A stretch of DNA of 64,000 nucleotides from an uncultured Photobacterium sp. (GTDB lineage: Bacteria > Pseudomonadota > Gammaproteobacteria > Enterobacterales > Vibrionaceae), in contig NZ_CANMZV010000009.1 in the NCBI RefSeq assembly GCF_947502415.1, forward strand, positions 124,001-188,000. Direction: 5' to 3'. The translations under genes and the position numbers were made by a program. Positions 8,494-17,957 of this stretch are shown in pieces. Position 1 is the stretch's first letter. Every line of letters starts with the position of its first letter. Under the pieces are notes generated by a model. That model was not told the origin of the DNA. It ran no database searches and saw nothing but the letters and a program-made list of their open reading frames with translations.

Positions 8494-10467
8494 ATGAACA
8501 TATCAAACGTATCAAACGTATCAAACGTATCAATAAGGAATAAACTGTTATTTGGAAACGCCGTAACAGCAACTATTTTGTTAATACTGCTGACTATTGT
8601 CTGGAATTCCATAACGACCATGAGTGCTACAGATAAAATGGTGGAGCACACCTATAAGGTCATTGAACATTCCAACGGGCTGGTTAATGCCATGGTTGAT
8701 CAAGAAACGGGGTTACGAGGTTTTGCTATCGGCGGCCAAGATGACTATCTGGAGCCCTATATCAACGGGAAAATAATGTTCCAGGAGCACCTGATAACTG
8801 TTAAACAACTCACGAGTGACAACCCTGTTCAGCAAAAACGATTTGACGCTGTCGCAAAAGATGCAGCCAGCTGGGAAAGCTATGCAGAAAAACTGATAGC
8901 ACTCAGACAAAATATCCGAGAGGGAGAACGCTCTAATCAGTCACTAAAGAAACTGATTGCATCCGGTATCGGCAAACAAAAAATGGATGGAATACGTTCA
9001 GAAATTGCCTTAGGCAAATACGGTCAGAACGGGGATGATATCCTTGAGGCCATAATCAATATGGAAACCGGGCTGCGAGGCTTTATGCTCAACAGGAAAA
9101 CTGAGTTTTTAGCCCCATATATTAATGGTAAGGACATCATATCAAACCTTTTGCCATCAATCCAAGGAACCAAACTAGCCAGTGACATCAACGGCTGGAT
9201 CAACAACTACGCAGAAAAAGCCATTGCAATGGTTCATGATGCGGATCAATTCAAGGGAATGGATAATCTCTATTTAGAGCTTTCCCAAAAAAAAGGAAAG
9301 CTCTATATGGACGGATTGCGCGAAAAAATTGCCACTATCGTCGGAGTCGAAAAAGAATTGATGATAGAGCGACAAAATGCAGCCGAAGAATCCGCCTCAC
9401 TGGCGAACAACGTGATTCTGTTTGGCGGGCTGCTTACAATCTTGCTCTCTTTCGGGTTCGGAATGTTAATTTCAAACAGTATTACAACCCCTATAGGTCG
9501 TGCTGTCGATGCCGCCAAGCGGCTTGCCCAAGGTGATCTGACCATTCAAATAGAACATGGTGGTAAGAATGAAGTTGGAGTCTTACTAACAGCCCTGCAA
9601 ACCACCGCCGATAGCCTTCAAAAAATCATTGGTAACATGGCCTGTGCCAGTGAACGCCTGAATAATGCTTCAAATCACCTAAGCTCTACCACCTCAAGTA
9701 CCAGTGAGGGGGTTCGCGAACAACTGAACATCACTGATCAGGTGGTTGTCGCCATGAACCAAATGTCAATCTCGGTACAGGAAGTTGCACAGAATGCAGT
9801 TCAGGCAGCGCAGTTTGCCAACGAAGCCAATAGCGAAGCCCAAACAGGTATTCAGGTAGTTCAAGATACGGTTGAAAGCATCAACACATTAGAAAAGGAA
9901 ATCAGTAATACTTCCGCCAGGCTCGGAGGTCTGGCACAAGAAACGGAGAACATTGGTAGTATCCTTGACGTAATCCGAAGCATTGCTGATCAAACTAACC
10001 TCTTGGCCCTTAACGCCGCTATCGAGGCTGCCCGTGCGGGTGAACAGGGACGAGGGTTTGCAGTTGTCGCCGATGAAGTCCGTGGGCTTGCCAAGCGCAC
10101 TCAAGACTCAACCTCAGAGATACAGGTATTAATTGAGCACCTTCAACAGGGTACCCGTGAAGTCGTATCTAGCATGAAAATAAGTAACGATTTTGTTCAG
10201 TCCAGTGTAGAAAAAGTTGGTAAATCCGGCGATACGTTCACAGTCATCACCGACGTGATAGCCAAAATTAACGATATGAACACACAAAATGCCAACGCAT
10301 CTGAAGAACAAAGTGTAACCGCTGAACAGATCAATCAAAATATGGTCGAAGTCAACAAGATCTCCCAACAAAGTGCTGCTGATGCTGAGAATACGGTAGA
10401 GTCCAGTAATGATCTGGCTACTCTATCCACAACACTGCAGGGGATCGTAGGCCAATTCAAAATGTAA
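8494..10467 (+). CDS. methyl-accepting chemotaxis protein with two CHASE3-like sensor modules
   Basis: 657 residues. An AAGGA site lies 12 nt before the ATG. After a repeat-encoded N-terminus ([11 protein letters not shown]) comes a membrane helix (about 17-37) and a periplasmic part containing ETGLRGF twice (near residues 70 and 189). Each copy is followed by a YLEPYINGK or FLAPYINGK block, the mark of CHASE3 domains. A second membrane helix near 305-325, a HAMP domain and a signalling domain with an intact [20 protein letters not shown] tip follow. The ligand is unknown. The gene is monocistronic and ends before a strong bidirectional terminator. Confidence 0.92.
   Translation: MNISNVSNVSNVSIRNKLLFGNAVTATILLILLTIVWNSITTMSATDKMVEHTYKVIEHSNGLVNAMVDQETGLRGFAIGGQDDYLEPYINGKIMFQEHLITVKQLTSDNPVQQKRFDAVAKDAASWESYAEKLIALRQNIREGERSNQSLKKLIASGIGKQKMDGIRSEIALGKYGQNGDDILEAIINMETGLRGFMLNRKTEFLAPYINGKDIISNLLPSIQGTKLASDINGWINNYAEKAIAMVHDADQFKGMDNLYLELSQKKGKLYMDGLREKIATIVGVEKELMIERQNAAEESASLANNVILFGGLLTILLSFGFGMLISNSITTPIGRAVDAAKRLAQGDLTIQIEHGGKNEVGVLLTALQTTADSLQKIIGNMACASERLNNASNHLSSTTSSTSEGVREQLNITDQVVVAMNQMSISVQEVAQNAVQAAQFANEANSEAQTGIQVVQDTVESINTLEKEISNTSARLGGLAQETENIGSILDVIRSIADQTNLLALNAAIEAARAGEQGRGFAVVADEVRGLAKRTQDSTSEIQVLIEHLQQGTREVVSSMKISNDFVQSSVEKVGKSGDTFTVITDVIAKINDMNTQNANASEEQSVTAEQINQNMVEVNKISQQSAADAENTVESSNDLATLSTTLQGIVGQFKM
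8502..8528 (+). repeat. three tandem 9-bp units at the chemoreceptor N-terminus
   Basis: ATCAAACGT is repeated at 8502-8510, 8511-8519 and 8520-8528, encoding the SNV repeats directly after the start codon. A 9-bp unit changes length without breaking the frame. Confidence 0.9.
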
Positions 10468-10563
10468 TTTCAAAGCCAGCACTACAACATTAATCAATAC
10501 GATCAAACAGAGTGAATTCATACCCGACTTATCGATTATATTTAAATATTCCCCCAGCCATTA

Positions 10564-10593
10564 AAAATCCCCTGCCACCTGTCAGGGGATTTT
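10564..10593. terminator. bidirectional intrinsic terminator
   Basis: A perfect 11-bp stem, AAAATCCCCTG (10564-10574) against CAGGGGATTTT (10583-10593), with an 8-nt loop. It sits between the convergent chemoreceptor and RND efflux genes and can serve both strands. Confidence 0.85.
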
Positions 10594-10611
10594 AACATCA
10601 AAAACAATTAA

Positions 10612-13600
10612 TTACGCTTCGGCTGGTAACACCACTGAGTGGAACATACGATACAGCACAGGCACCACTATCAGTGTCAGTACTGTGGCAAAGCCCAGGC
10701 CAAACATAATCGTCACAGCCATTGGCTTGAAAAAGACATCCGGCAATAGTGGGATCATACCCAAAATTGTGGTCACGGCCGCCATACAGACAGGGCGAAC
10801 ACGACTTACAGCGGCATCAACAACAGCCTGATATTTCTCCTTACCACTGCTGATCTCAATTTCAATCTGATCCAACAGAACAATACCATTTTTGACCAGC
10901 ATCCCGGACAGGCTGAGAAAACCAAGCAGCGCCATAAAGCCAAATGGCGTATTCAGCGCCAACAAGCCAGTTGTTACCCCAATAACTGCCAACGGAACCG
11001 TCGCCCACACAATCAGGGCTTCCTTCACCTTATTGAACAGGAAGATAGTAATTAGGAACATAAACAGGTAGCCCATCGGCATCGTCTGGAATAACGATGC
11101 TTTCGCATCAGCCGATGATTCATACTCCCCGCCCCACTCCAGCGAATAGCCAGGAGGGAATTCCAAAGACTCAATTTGCGATTGGATCCGCTTCTGTACC
11201 GTCGCAGCCGTTTCTTCACCCAGCGGGTTTGGATCCGCCATCACTGTCAGCATTCGCTTACGGTTCTTACGTACAATCAATGGGTCTTCCCAACGGATGT
11301 TCACCCCGTTGATCACCTGCTGCAACGGAATATAACCCGCGGTTGCCGGACTCCAGATCTTCATCCCTTCAATCGTTGTTACGTCCACACGCTCTTCATC
11401 CGGCAAACGCGCAACAATCGGCATCAGGTTCGTACCATCACGATAAATACCTACAGTCAGCCCGGAGAAAGACATCTGAAGCAGCTCATCAACATCTTTT
11501 TTAGTGATCCCGTAACGGCGCGCCTGGCTTTCATTGAAAATCGGCTCCAGCACCTTATTACGTTCACGCCAGTCATGGCGAATATTGAACGCACCAGGAT
11601 CAGCATTCATGATATCGACCACCTGCTTAGCCAAGCCGCGAAGTATAGTCGGATCCGGACCGACAAGACGGGCCTCAATCTTAGCACCGGAAGATGGACC
11701 AAGCATGATTTGCTTGAGTTTGTATTCCAGTTCAGGGTGTTGAATGTCCAACACTTTACTGAATTCAGTCATCACCGGAATAACATCCTCAAAGGACTTC
11801 ACCCGGATAATAAGCTCACCATAAGACGAATAACTCTTCTCTGGTGAGTAAGTCAGCATGAAGCGCTGAGAACCCTTGCCAGCACTGGAACTAACATAAG
11901 TTACGTTCTCATTCTGGCTGACAACTTTTTCCAGCTCACTCAGCGTATCGTTAGTCGCCCGAATATCCGTCCCCTCCGGTAACCAGACATCCACCATAAA
12001 CATCGGAGTCGTTGAAGCAGGGAAGAAAGACTGCTTAAGCTGTGTAAATCCAAACAAACTGGCGCCTAGCATGGCAATAAGCACAATCACTGTCAGCCAG
12101 GCACGGCGCATACAGAATTCCAGAAATGCCTTGTAACCTACAAACAACTTGCCGGCATAAGGATCTGCATTTTCATCATCACCACCAACCTTTGCCTTTT
12201 TGAAGAAAAGATCAGAGAAAAACGGCGTTAACGAAATAGCGGTAAACCAACTCAACATCAGAGAAACAAGCAGTACTGTAAACAGCGTTCGGCAGTACTC
12301 ACCGGTAGAATCCTGTGATAGTCCGATTGGAGCAAAAGCCATAACCGCAATGACGGTCGCGCCCAACAGCGGCCACTTGGTCTGGGTAACAATATCGGAA
12401 GCGGCCTGCATCCGGGTTCTGCCCTTCTGCATCCCGATCAAGACCCCTTCAACAACGACGATGGCATTATCCACCAACATCCCGAGGGCTATAACCAAGG
12501 CCCCTAACGATATCCGCTGGAGATCAATTGCCATCCATTTCATGAAGACAAATGTACCCAGCACAGTCAGAAGCAAGATTAAGCCAATAAGCACACCTGA
12601 ACGCAGCCCCATAAAGAACAGCAAGACAATGATAACAATCGCCACAGCCTGGCCAAGGCTTACCACAAATCCACTGACTGATTTATCTACCTCCGTTGGC
12701 TGGCTGTAAACCGCTCCAATATCAATCCCTACCGGCTGCTGCTCTTTCAGTTCAGCCAAGCGTCGTTCGACACGCTTGCCCGCTTCAACCACGTTAATGC
12801 CGGATACAAACGAAATACCGACATTCAAGGCTCGCTTACCGTTATAACTCACCAAGTTGGACGGAATTTCCTTAAAACCACGCTTAATATCTGCGACGTC
12901 ACGCAAGTAAATCAGCCCTGCGGCACCGCTTTCGGTAATGATCAAATCACCGAGTTCGTCCACATCCTGAAATTCACCAGTAGGGTGAACACGGATATAC
13001 TCATTCCCGATTCGCACCGCACCAGCGCTTGTCACCAGGTTCTGAGTCTGTAAGGTGTTATAGATTGTTTGAGGCGAGATCCCCAAGCTACTCAGACGCT
13101 GCATCGATATTTCGATAAATACCTGCTCTTGCTGCCCCCCAGTTACAGAAACCTTGCCAACGCCATCAATCAGCTCAAGTTCACGGCGCAGATAGTCAAC
13201 GTAATCATTCAACTCTTTATAGGAATAACCATCACCGGTAATTGCCAACAAAATACCAAATACATCGCCAAAATCATCGATCACCTGAGGTTCTTGTACC
13301 CCCGGTGACAAACTTGGTTTTAAATCGTTAACCTTACGACGAAGTTCATCCCAAATCTGAGGTAAATCATCCGGACCATAATTGTTTTTCATAGTCACGG
13401 TGATCTGAGATAGCCCCCGGCTAGAGATAGAGTTAACCTCATCCACATAAGGCAGTTGCTGGATCTCTTTCTCTATCGGGTATGTAACCTCTTCCTCAAC
13501 CTGAAGCGGCGTTGCCCCCGGGTAAGCAGTCACAACCATCGCATCTTTAATGGTAAAGGCCGGATCTTCTAGACGCCCAAGCCCGAAGAAGGACATAGTT

Positions 13601-13680
13601 CCGCCAATCAGAAAGATCAGCGTCATCATCCAGCTGATCACCTTATTCTTAATAAAGTAGGCTGCAATATCCTGTTTCAT
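10612..13680 (-). CDS. RND-family efflux transporter inner-membrane pump
   Basis: 1022 residues with the AcrB/MexF-type architecture: an N-terminal membrane helix, two large periplasmic loops and two blocks of membrane helices. Recognisable segments are GRLEDPAFTIKDAMVVTAYPG near the start, LVIALGMLVDNAIVVVEG around residue 395 (the charged transmembrane helix used for proton coupling) and the matching SGMLVKNGIVLLDQIE near 925. It should form a tripartite drug/proton antiporter with the two adaptor proteins encoded upstream; no outer-membrane channel gene is present, so TolC is the likely partner. The arrangement of two adaptors and one pump resembles the Vibrio VexIJK system, but I cannot confirm orthology. 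Confidence 0.9.
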   Translation of the reverse strand: MKQDIAAYFIKNKVISWMMTLIFLIGGTMSFFGLGRLEDPAFTIKDAMVVTAYPGATPLQVEEEVTYPIEKEIQQLPYVDEVNSISSRGLSQITVTMKNNYGPDDLPQIWDELRRKVNDLKPSLSPGVQEPQVIDDFGDVFGILLAITGDGYSYKELNDYVDYLRRELELIDGVGKVSVTGGQQEQVFIEISMQRLSSLGISPQTIYNTLQTQNLVTSAGAVRIGNEYIRVHPTGEFQDVDELGDLIITESGAAGLIYLRDVADIKRGFKEIPSNLVSYNGKRALNVGISFVSGINVVEAGKRVERRLAELKEQQPVGIDIGAVYSQPTEVDKSVSGFVVSLGQAVAIVIIVLLFFMGLRSGVLIGLILLLTVLGTFVFMKWMAIDLQRISLGALVIALGMLVDNAIVVVEGVLIGMQKGRTRMQAASDIVTQTKWPLLGATVIAVMAFAPIGLSQDSTGEYCRTLFTVLLVSLMLSWFTAISLTPFFSDLFFKKAKVGGDDENADPYAGKLFVGYKAFLEFCMRRAWLTVIVLIAMLGASLFGFTQLKQSFFPASTTPMFMVDVWLPEGTDIRATNDTLSELEKVVSQNENVTYVSSSAGKGSQRFMLTYSPEKSYSSYGELIIRVKSFEDVIPVMTEFSKVLDIQHPELEYKLKQIMLGPSSGAKIEARLVGPDPTILRGLAKQVVDIMNADPGAFNIRHDWRERNKVLEPIFNESQARRYGITKKDVDELLQMSFSGLTVGIYRDGTNLMPIVARLPDEERVDVTTIEGMKIWSPATAGYIPLQQVINGVNIRWEDPLIVRKNRKRMLTVMADPNPLGEETAATVQKRIQSQIESLEFPPGYSLEWGGEYESSADAKASLFQTMPMGYLFMFLITIFLFNKVKEALIVWATVPLAVIGVTTGLLALNTPFGFMALLGFLSLSGMLVKNGIVLLDQIEIEISSGKEKYQAVVDAAVSRVRPVCMAAVTTILGMIPLLPDVFFKPMAVTIMFGLGFATVLTLIVVPVLYRMFHSVVLPAEA

Positions 13681-13681
13681 C

Positions 13682-14767
13682 TTATTCAGCCTCCCGAGTC
13701 ACAACATTCACCTCTTGTCCTTCTCGTAAACGGTTACCGCCTTCAGTCACAATCACTTCCCCTTCATCAAGGCCAGCACGCAACCGTACACCATCAGGCA
13801 CCACTTTATCGGTAACGACTTTACGCTTGCTGACGGTATTGTTGTCATTGAGGATCCAGACAAACTTACTTTCCATGGACAATGCATCGCCATCTTCATT
13901 AAAAATGGCTCCGAATGGAATAACAGGCTCACCCGAACGGTAAATATTGAGCTTCTGGGCATCAACTCTCACTTCAACCGCCATCCCGTCCAGGATGAAC
14001 TGCCTTCTTGGCATAGGCATTGTCAAGGTCACCAAAAATGAACCCAGTTCAGGATCAGGCTCTGTTGTATATTCCTTTAAAAAAGCTCGGAATTCAGCAC
14101 CGTCATTTAAAACAACTCTGGCTCCCGGCCTAGACTTTTCTATCTCTACCGGTGTGCTCTGAGAATAAATCATATCCGGAGCCTGAATCAGAATATCGAC
14201 CATATCGGTGCTGTGAATATTCATAATCGCCTGTCCAATCTGAACATTCTCAAACTGTTCAACCGGCACCCTGGAAATCACACCGTCAAACGGCGCCTTG
14301 AGTTCGGTAAACGTCAGGCGTAACTTAGTCAATTTCAGTTTTGCTAAAGCAATTCGACGCTGGGCTTTCAGCTCATCAAATTGTGACTGAGCCAAAAAAC
14401 CCTTCTCAACCAACTTGGAAGAGCGACGATATTGGCTATCGCTCACATTAAACTTGGCTTGGGCATCATCAACTTCAAGTTTGTAATCAGTAGGTTCTAA
14501 CCTGGCTAGCAGCTGGCCGCGTTTTACCCTGTCGCCCGGTTTCACATAGATATGGGTCACTTCACCAGGGATACGAAACGACAAACTGGATTTATCCGCT
14601 GCTGCAGCCACTGCCGGAAAAGTCAGCTTAGGCGCACTTTTCGCCAGCTTGACCGCAGTCACACTCACTGGCGCAACAATCACCCTTTCATCTACGGCCT
14701 TTTGCTCGCAGCCTTGAAGCCCAAGTAACAGTCCCAACAGAACCGGAGCCATAAATTTTTTCTTCAT
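13682..14767 (-). CDS. RND efflux periplasmic adaptor (second adaptor)
   Basis: 361 residues from an ATG preceded by GGAG, inside a longer frame that would overlap the upstream gene. Lipoprotein signal ending LLLGLQGC, then the lipoyl half-motifs (GEVTHIYVKPGDRVKRGQLL near residue 65 and LKAPFDGVISRVPVE near 160) flanking a helical hairpin, and a beta-barrel with membrane-proximal domain. It links the pump to the outer-membrane channel. It starts 1 bp after the first adaptor gene ends and ends 1 bp before the pump gene starts, so all three are translated from one message. Confidence 0.88.
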   Translation of the reverse strand: MKKKFMAPVLLGLLLGLQGCEQKAVDERVIVAPVSVTAVKLAKSAPKLTFPAVAAAADKSSLSFRIPGEVTHIYVKPGDRVKRGQLLARLEPTDYKLEVDDAQAKFNVSDSQYRRSSKLVEKGFLAQSQFDELKAQRRIALAKLKLTKLRLTFTELKAPFDGVISRVPVEQFENVQIGQAIMNIHSTDMVDILIQAPDMIYSQSTPVEIEKSRPGARVVLNDGAEFRAFLKEYTTEPDPELGSFLVTLTMPMPRRQFILDGMAVEVRVDAQKLNIYRSGEPVIPFGAIFNEDGDALSMESKFVWILNDNNTVSKRKVVTDKVVPDGVRLRAGLDEGEVIVTEGGNRLREGQEVNVVTREAE

Positions 14768-14768
14768 T

Positions 14769-15803
14769 TTATAATCCCCGCTCCTTAACCCAAGCTCTGA
14801 CTTTTTGTCCTTCCTGCAGTTCTTCAACACCAGAAGTTGCAATCTGGTCACCATCATTCAAACCTTCGACCACCCGCCTGTCATCATCCAGCACAACTTT
14901 GGACTTATGCACAACGCCCTGCTCATCAACGCGCCAGACATAACTGTCCTCACCTTCACGGATAATGGCTCGTTCAGGAACTGCACCTGCCGAACCACGA
15001 GGTATGGCAATACGAACCTGTCCGGCCATCCCGGGTAACAAGTTGTAGCCTTTAGGTTTTTCCATCGACAAAGTCACTTTATAACTTGAAGTTTTGGCAT
15101 CCGCTTCAGTGTCAATTTCCTTAAACTGGGCATCAAATTTTTTATCAGTGATAGTGTCGAAAGTTACTATTGGGCGAGAATCATATTTTCCTTGATAACG
15201 GGCCAGAAGCTGTTCAGGTAACTGAAAGGTAACATTGATCAGGCCGGCACTCTGAATATGCATTACCGGCGCTTTTGCGGCGACATATTCATAGTTTTCA
15301 ACCAGTGAAAGAGAAAGGCTACCGTCATAAGGTGCCGTCAGTGTGGCATAACCAAGATTTGCTTTGGCTTTATCAAGAGAAGCTTTGGCCTGATTCAAAG
15401 ATGCCTTGGATTGGTCATAATCCAACTCAGAAACCACATTTGTTTTGCGTAGCTCTTTATTTCGTTTGAACTGAACATACGCTAGGGCGTAGTTCGCCTG
15501 TGCCTGCTCCACCAGCAACTCAAGCTCGTCTGTTTTCAGACTCGCCAGCTTTTGTCCCCGATTCACCCGTTGACCAGGAAAAACATCAACGGTTTCCAGT
15601 TGCCCTGAAACCCGAAACGCAAGAACGGCTTTATCTCCCGCCTCAACGGTGGCAGGAAAAGTCCGGTAGGTCTCATTATTTCCCACAGAAACAGTCCGGA
15701 GTTTAACCGGCCTGGAATCAGGCTCCAGTATTTCCGCCTGCTTTTCGCCACACCCAGACAGGAACAAGCAGGCAAATACCATGGCTAATAGCGCGCGTCC
15801 CAT
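14769..15803 (-). CDS. RND efflux periplasmic adaptor (first adaptor)
   Basis: 344 residues with a lipoprotein signal (VFACLFLSGC), a lipoyl domain split by a helical hairpin (VDVFPGQRVNRGQKLASLKT and LTAPYDGSLSL) and a beta-barrel. GAGGG lies 6 nt before the ATG. It is a paralogue of the next gene but clearly diverged, which suggests that the two adaptors form a mixed ring rather than being a recent duplication. It is the first gene of the operon, with 336 bp of upstream sequence and no divergent regulator gene. Confidence 0.88.
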   Translation of the reverse strand: MGRALLAMVFACLFLSGCGEKQAEILEPDSRPVKLRTVSVGNNETYRTFPATVEAGDKAVLAFRVSGQLETVDVFPGQRVNRGQKLASLKTDELELLVEQAQANYALAYVQFKRNKELRKTNVVSELDYDQSKASLNQAKASLDKAKANLGYATLTAPYDGSLSLSLVENYEYVAAKAPVMHIQSAGLINVTFQLPEQLLARYQGKYDSRPIVTFDTITDKKFDAQFKEIDTEADAKTSSYKVTLSMEKPKGYNLLPGMAGQVRIAIPRGSAGAVPERAIIREGEDSYVWRVDEQGVVHKSKVVLDDDRRVVEGLNDGDQIATSGVEELQEGQKVRAWVKERGL

Positions 15804-16139
15804 ACAAACCCTCTATTTTATTATTCATTTTGCTTTTGACTTTAAGCACAATCCATTCTTTGGCTTACCAATCATCACCTGAAGGCAATACTTATCCGTA
15901 AGGTAATATTGTAGCCAATAAAATCGTACGAAAAGCCAACAAACCACTAAAAAGAAAGAAAAACAATTAATTAAGCACAAACGCGGAACAATACCAATCC
16001 ATTCGGTTATTGACGAGTACATCAGAACAAGTTTCAGATAAAATCAGAACAAGACAGATCTAAGAAAAAATAAAAAAATATAAAAAAGGAGCCCGGAGGC
16101 TCCTTTCATTAATCATTGGGAACTAAACCTTAGCTAAGC
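15804..16139. other. region between fumarase and the efflux operon
   Basis: 336 bp containing the promoter region of the efflux operon (reading left) and the fumarase terminator at 16085-16106. The 11-bp sequence ATCAGAACAAG occurs twice in direct orientation, at 16021-16031 and 16043-16053, exactly 22 bp or two helical turns apart, which could be a regulator-binding site. Confidence 0.5.
16085..16106 (-). terminator. intrinsic terminator of the fumarase gene
   Basis: On the minus strand AAAGGAGCC pairs with GGCTCCTTT around a 4-nt loop and is followed by a run of T. It lies just past the fumarase stop codon. Confidence 0.85.
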
Positions 16140-17648
16140 TTAGCCATCAAGTTCGGCAATCTTAACTTTCCATGTATCAGGGCCGGTTTGGTGCGCATTC
16201 GAACCATCGGCATCTACGGCTACTGTTACCGGCATATCTTCTACTTCAAATTCGTAGATAGCTTCCATACCGAGGTCTTCAAAAGCAACCACGCGCGCCT
16301 TCTTAATTGCCTTGGCAACCAGGTAAGCCGCACCACCGACCGCCATCAGGTAAACGGCTTTGTGTTCTTTGATTGACTCAATAGCAGCAGGACCACGTTC
16401 GGCTTTACCAATCATACCTGTCAGGCCAGCCTGACCCAGCATCATATCGGTAAACTTATCCATTCGAGTCGATGTCGTAGGACCCGCAGGACCGACAACC
16501 TCATCACCCACAGCATCAACCGGGCCAACGTAGTAGATAAAGCGATTATTGAAATCAACAGGGAAATCTTCCCCTTTTGCCAACATATCCTGAATCCGCT
16601 TGTGAGCAGCATCGCGGCCAGTCAGAATTTTACCTGACAGCAGCAACGTTTCACCTGACTTCCACTGTTGAACATCTTCTTTGGTGACTTCATCAACATT
16701 GACGCGGCGGACACTCTCGCCCACCTCCCAAGTCACTTCCGGCCAGTCTTCCAACTTAGGTGGTACCAGCTCGGCAGGGCCTGTACCATCAAGAGTAAAG
16801 TGCACGTGGCGGGTTGCCGCACAGTTCGGAATCATACATACCGGCTTAGAAGCTGCGTGAGTTGGAGCAGTCTTGATCTTCACATCCAGGACTGTTGTCA
16901 AGCCACCCAGGCCCTGAGCACCGATGCCAAGTTTGTTAACACGATTATAGATATCAAGACGCAGCTTTTCGTCAGCACTTTGCGCACCACGTTCCTGGAG
17001 CTCATGGATATCAACAGACTCCATCAAAGATTCTTTAGCCAGCACTGCCGCTTTTTCTGCAGTACCGCCAATACCAATACCCAGCATACCTGGCGGGCAC
17101 CAGCCTGCCCCCATTAGGGGAACTGTCTTCTCAACCCACTCAGCCACATCGTCTGAAGGATTCAGCATTACCATCTTGGTTTTGTTCTCAGAACCACCAC
17201 CCTTAGCAGCTAGCTGAACCTCTACTTTGTCACCGGGAACCATTTCAACATGTACAACAGCCGGTGCATTATCACGAGTATTTTTGCGGCTACCAGCGGG
17301 GTCTGCAACAACAGAAGCTCGTAGCGGATTATCCGGATTGGTGTAAGCCAGGCGCACACCTTCATCAATCATTTCTTGTACGGTCAGATCACTGTCCCAC
17401 TGCACATTCATACCAATCTTCACAAAGCAAGTAACGATACCGGTATCCTGGCAAATTGGACGACGGCCTTCTGCCGACATACGAGAGTTTATTAAGATCT
17501 GAGCGATGGCATCTTTCGCCGCCTTGCTTTGCTCTTTGTCGTAGGCTTTTTTCAATGCCTGGACAAAGTCCAGCGGGTGGTAATAAGAAATGTATTGTAG
17601 CGCGTCTGCAACACTACTAATCACATCATGTTTGCGGATGACGGTCAT
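16140..17648 (-). CDS. fumA: class I fumarate hydratase (iron-sulfur)
   Basis: 502 residues of the oxygen-sensitive [4Fe-4S] fumarase that interconverts fumarate and malate in the TCA cycle. Supporting segments: RRPICQDTGIVTCFVKIG (residues ~60-78, a cluster cysteine), MIPNCAATRHVHFTLDGTG (~273) and GPAGPTTSTRMDKFTDMML (~380). It is the homodimeric single-chain type, somewhat shorter than E. coli FumA (548). Monocistronic, with its own terminator downstream. It is not the unrelated class II FumC. Confidence 0.92.
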   Translation of the reverse strand: MTVIRKHDVISSVADALQYISYYHPLDFVQALKKAYDKEQSKAAKDAIAQILINSRMSAEGRRPICQDTGIVTCFVKIGMNVQWDSDLTVQEMIDEGVRLAYTNPDNPLRASVVADPAGSRKNTRDNAPAVVHVEMVPGDKVEVQLAAKGGGSENKTKMVMLNPSDDVAEWVEKTVPLMGAGWCPPGMLGIGIGGTAEKAAVLAKESLMESVDIHELQERGAQSADEKLRLDIYNRVNKLGIGAQGLGGLTTVLDVKIKTAPTHAASKPVCMIPNCAATRHVHFTLDGTGPAELVPPKLEDWPEVTWEVGESVRRVNVDEVTKEDVQQWKSGETLLLSGKILTGRDAAHKRIQDMLAKGEDFPVDFNNRFIYYVGPVDAVGDEVVGPAGPTTSTRMDKFTDMMLGQAGLTGMIGKAERGPAAIESIKEHKAVYLMAVGGAAYLVAKAIKKARVVAFEDLGMEAIYEFEVEDMPVTVAVDADGSNAHQTGPDTWKVKIAELDG

Positions 17649-17957
17649 AATTGCCCTCGTTGATTATTATCATTCCATGGCGCCCGACTGTCTTTTACCA
17701 CTACAGTATGCTTCCAATGTAGGGGGAGTGATTCACATTATTCATAACCTGCCTGTAGGGATTAGAATGCAGGCGTAATGTAATCACATGGCCATGTTCC
17801 ACATGGCAGATGTCCTTTGTGAACTATCGCTACTAAAACAGCAGCAAATAAAACACATCGGATCGTCCTTGGGCGTCGTATTAAATTCTGCGTTTATGAT
17901 ACTCTTGCGAACAATTTCGCGCTATGCGCCAGTCGAACAGCTGTCACAAAAAAGAAA
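17649..17957. other. divergent promoter region fumarase/pabB
   Basis: 309 bp between two divergently transcribed genes. I see no convincing CRP, FNR or ArcA site and no hairpin with a T-tract; it presumably holds the two promoters. Confidence 0.5.
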
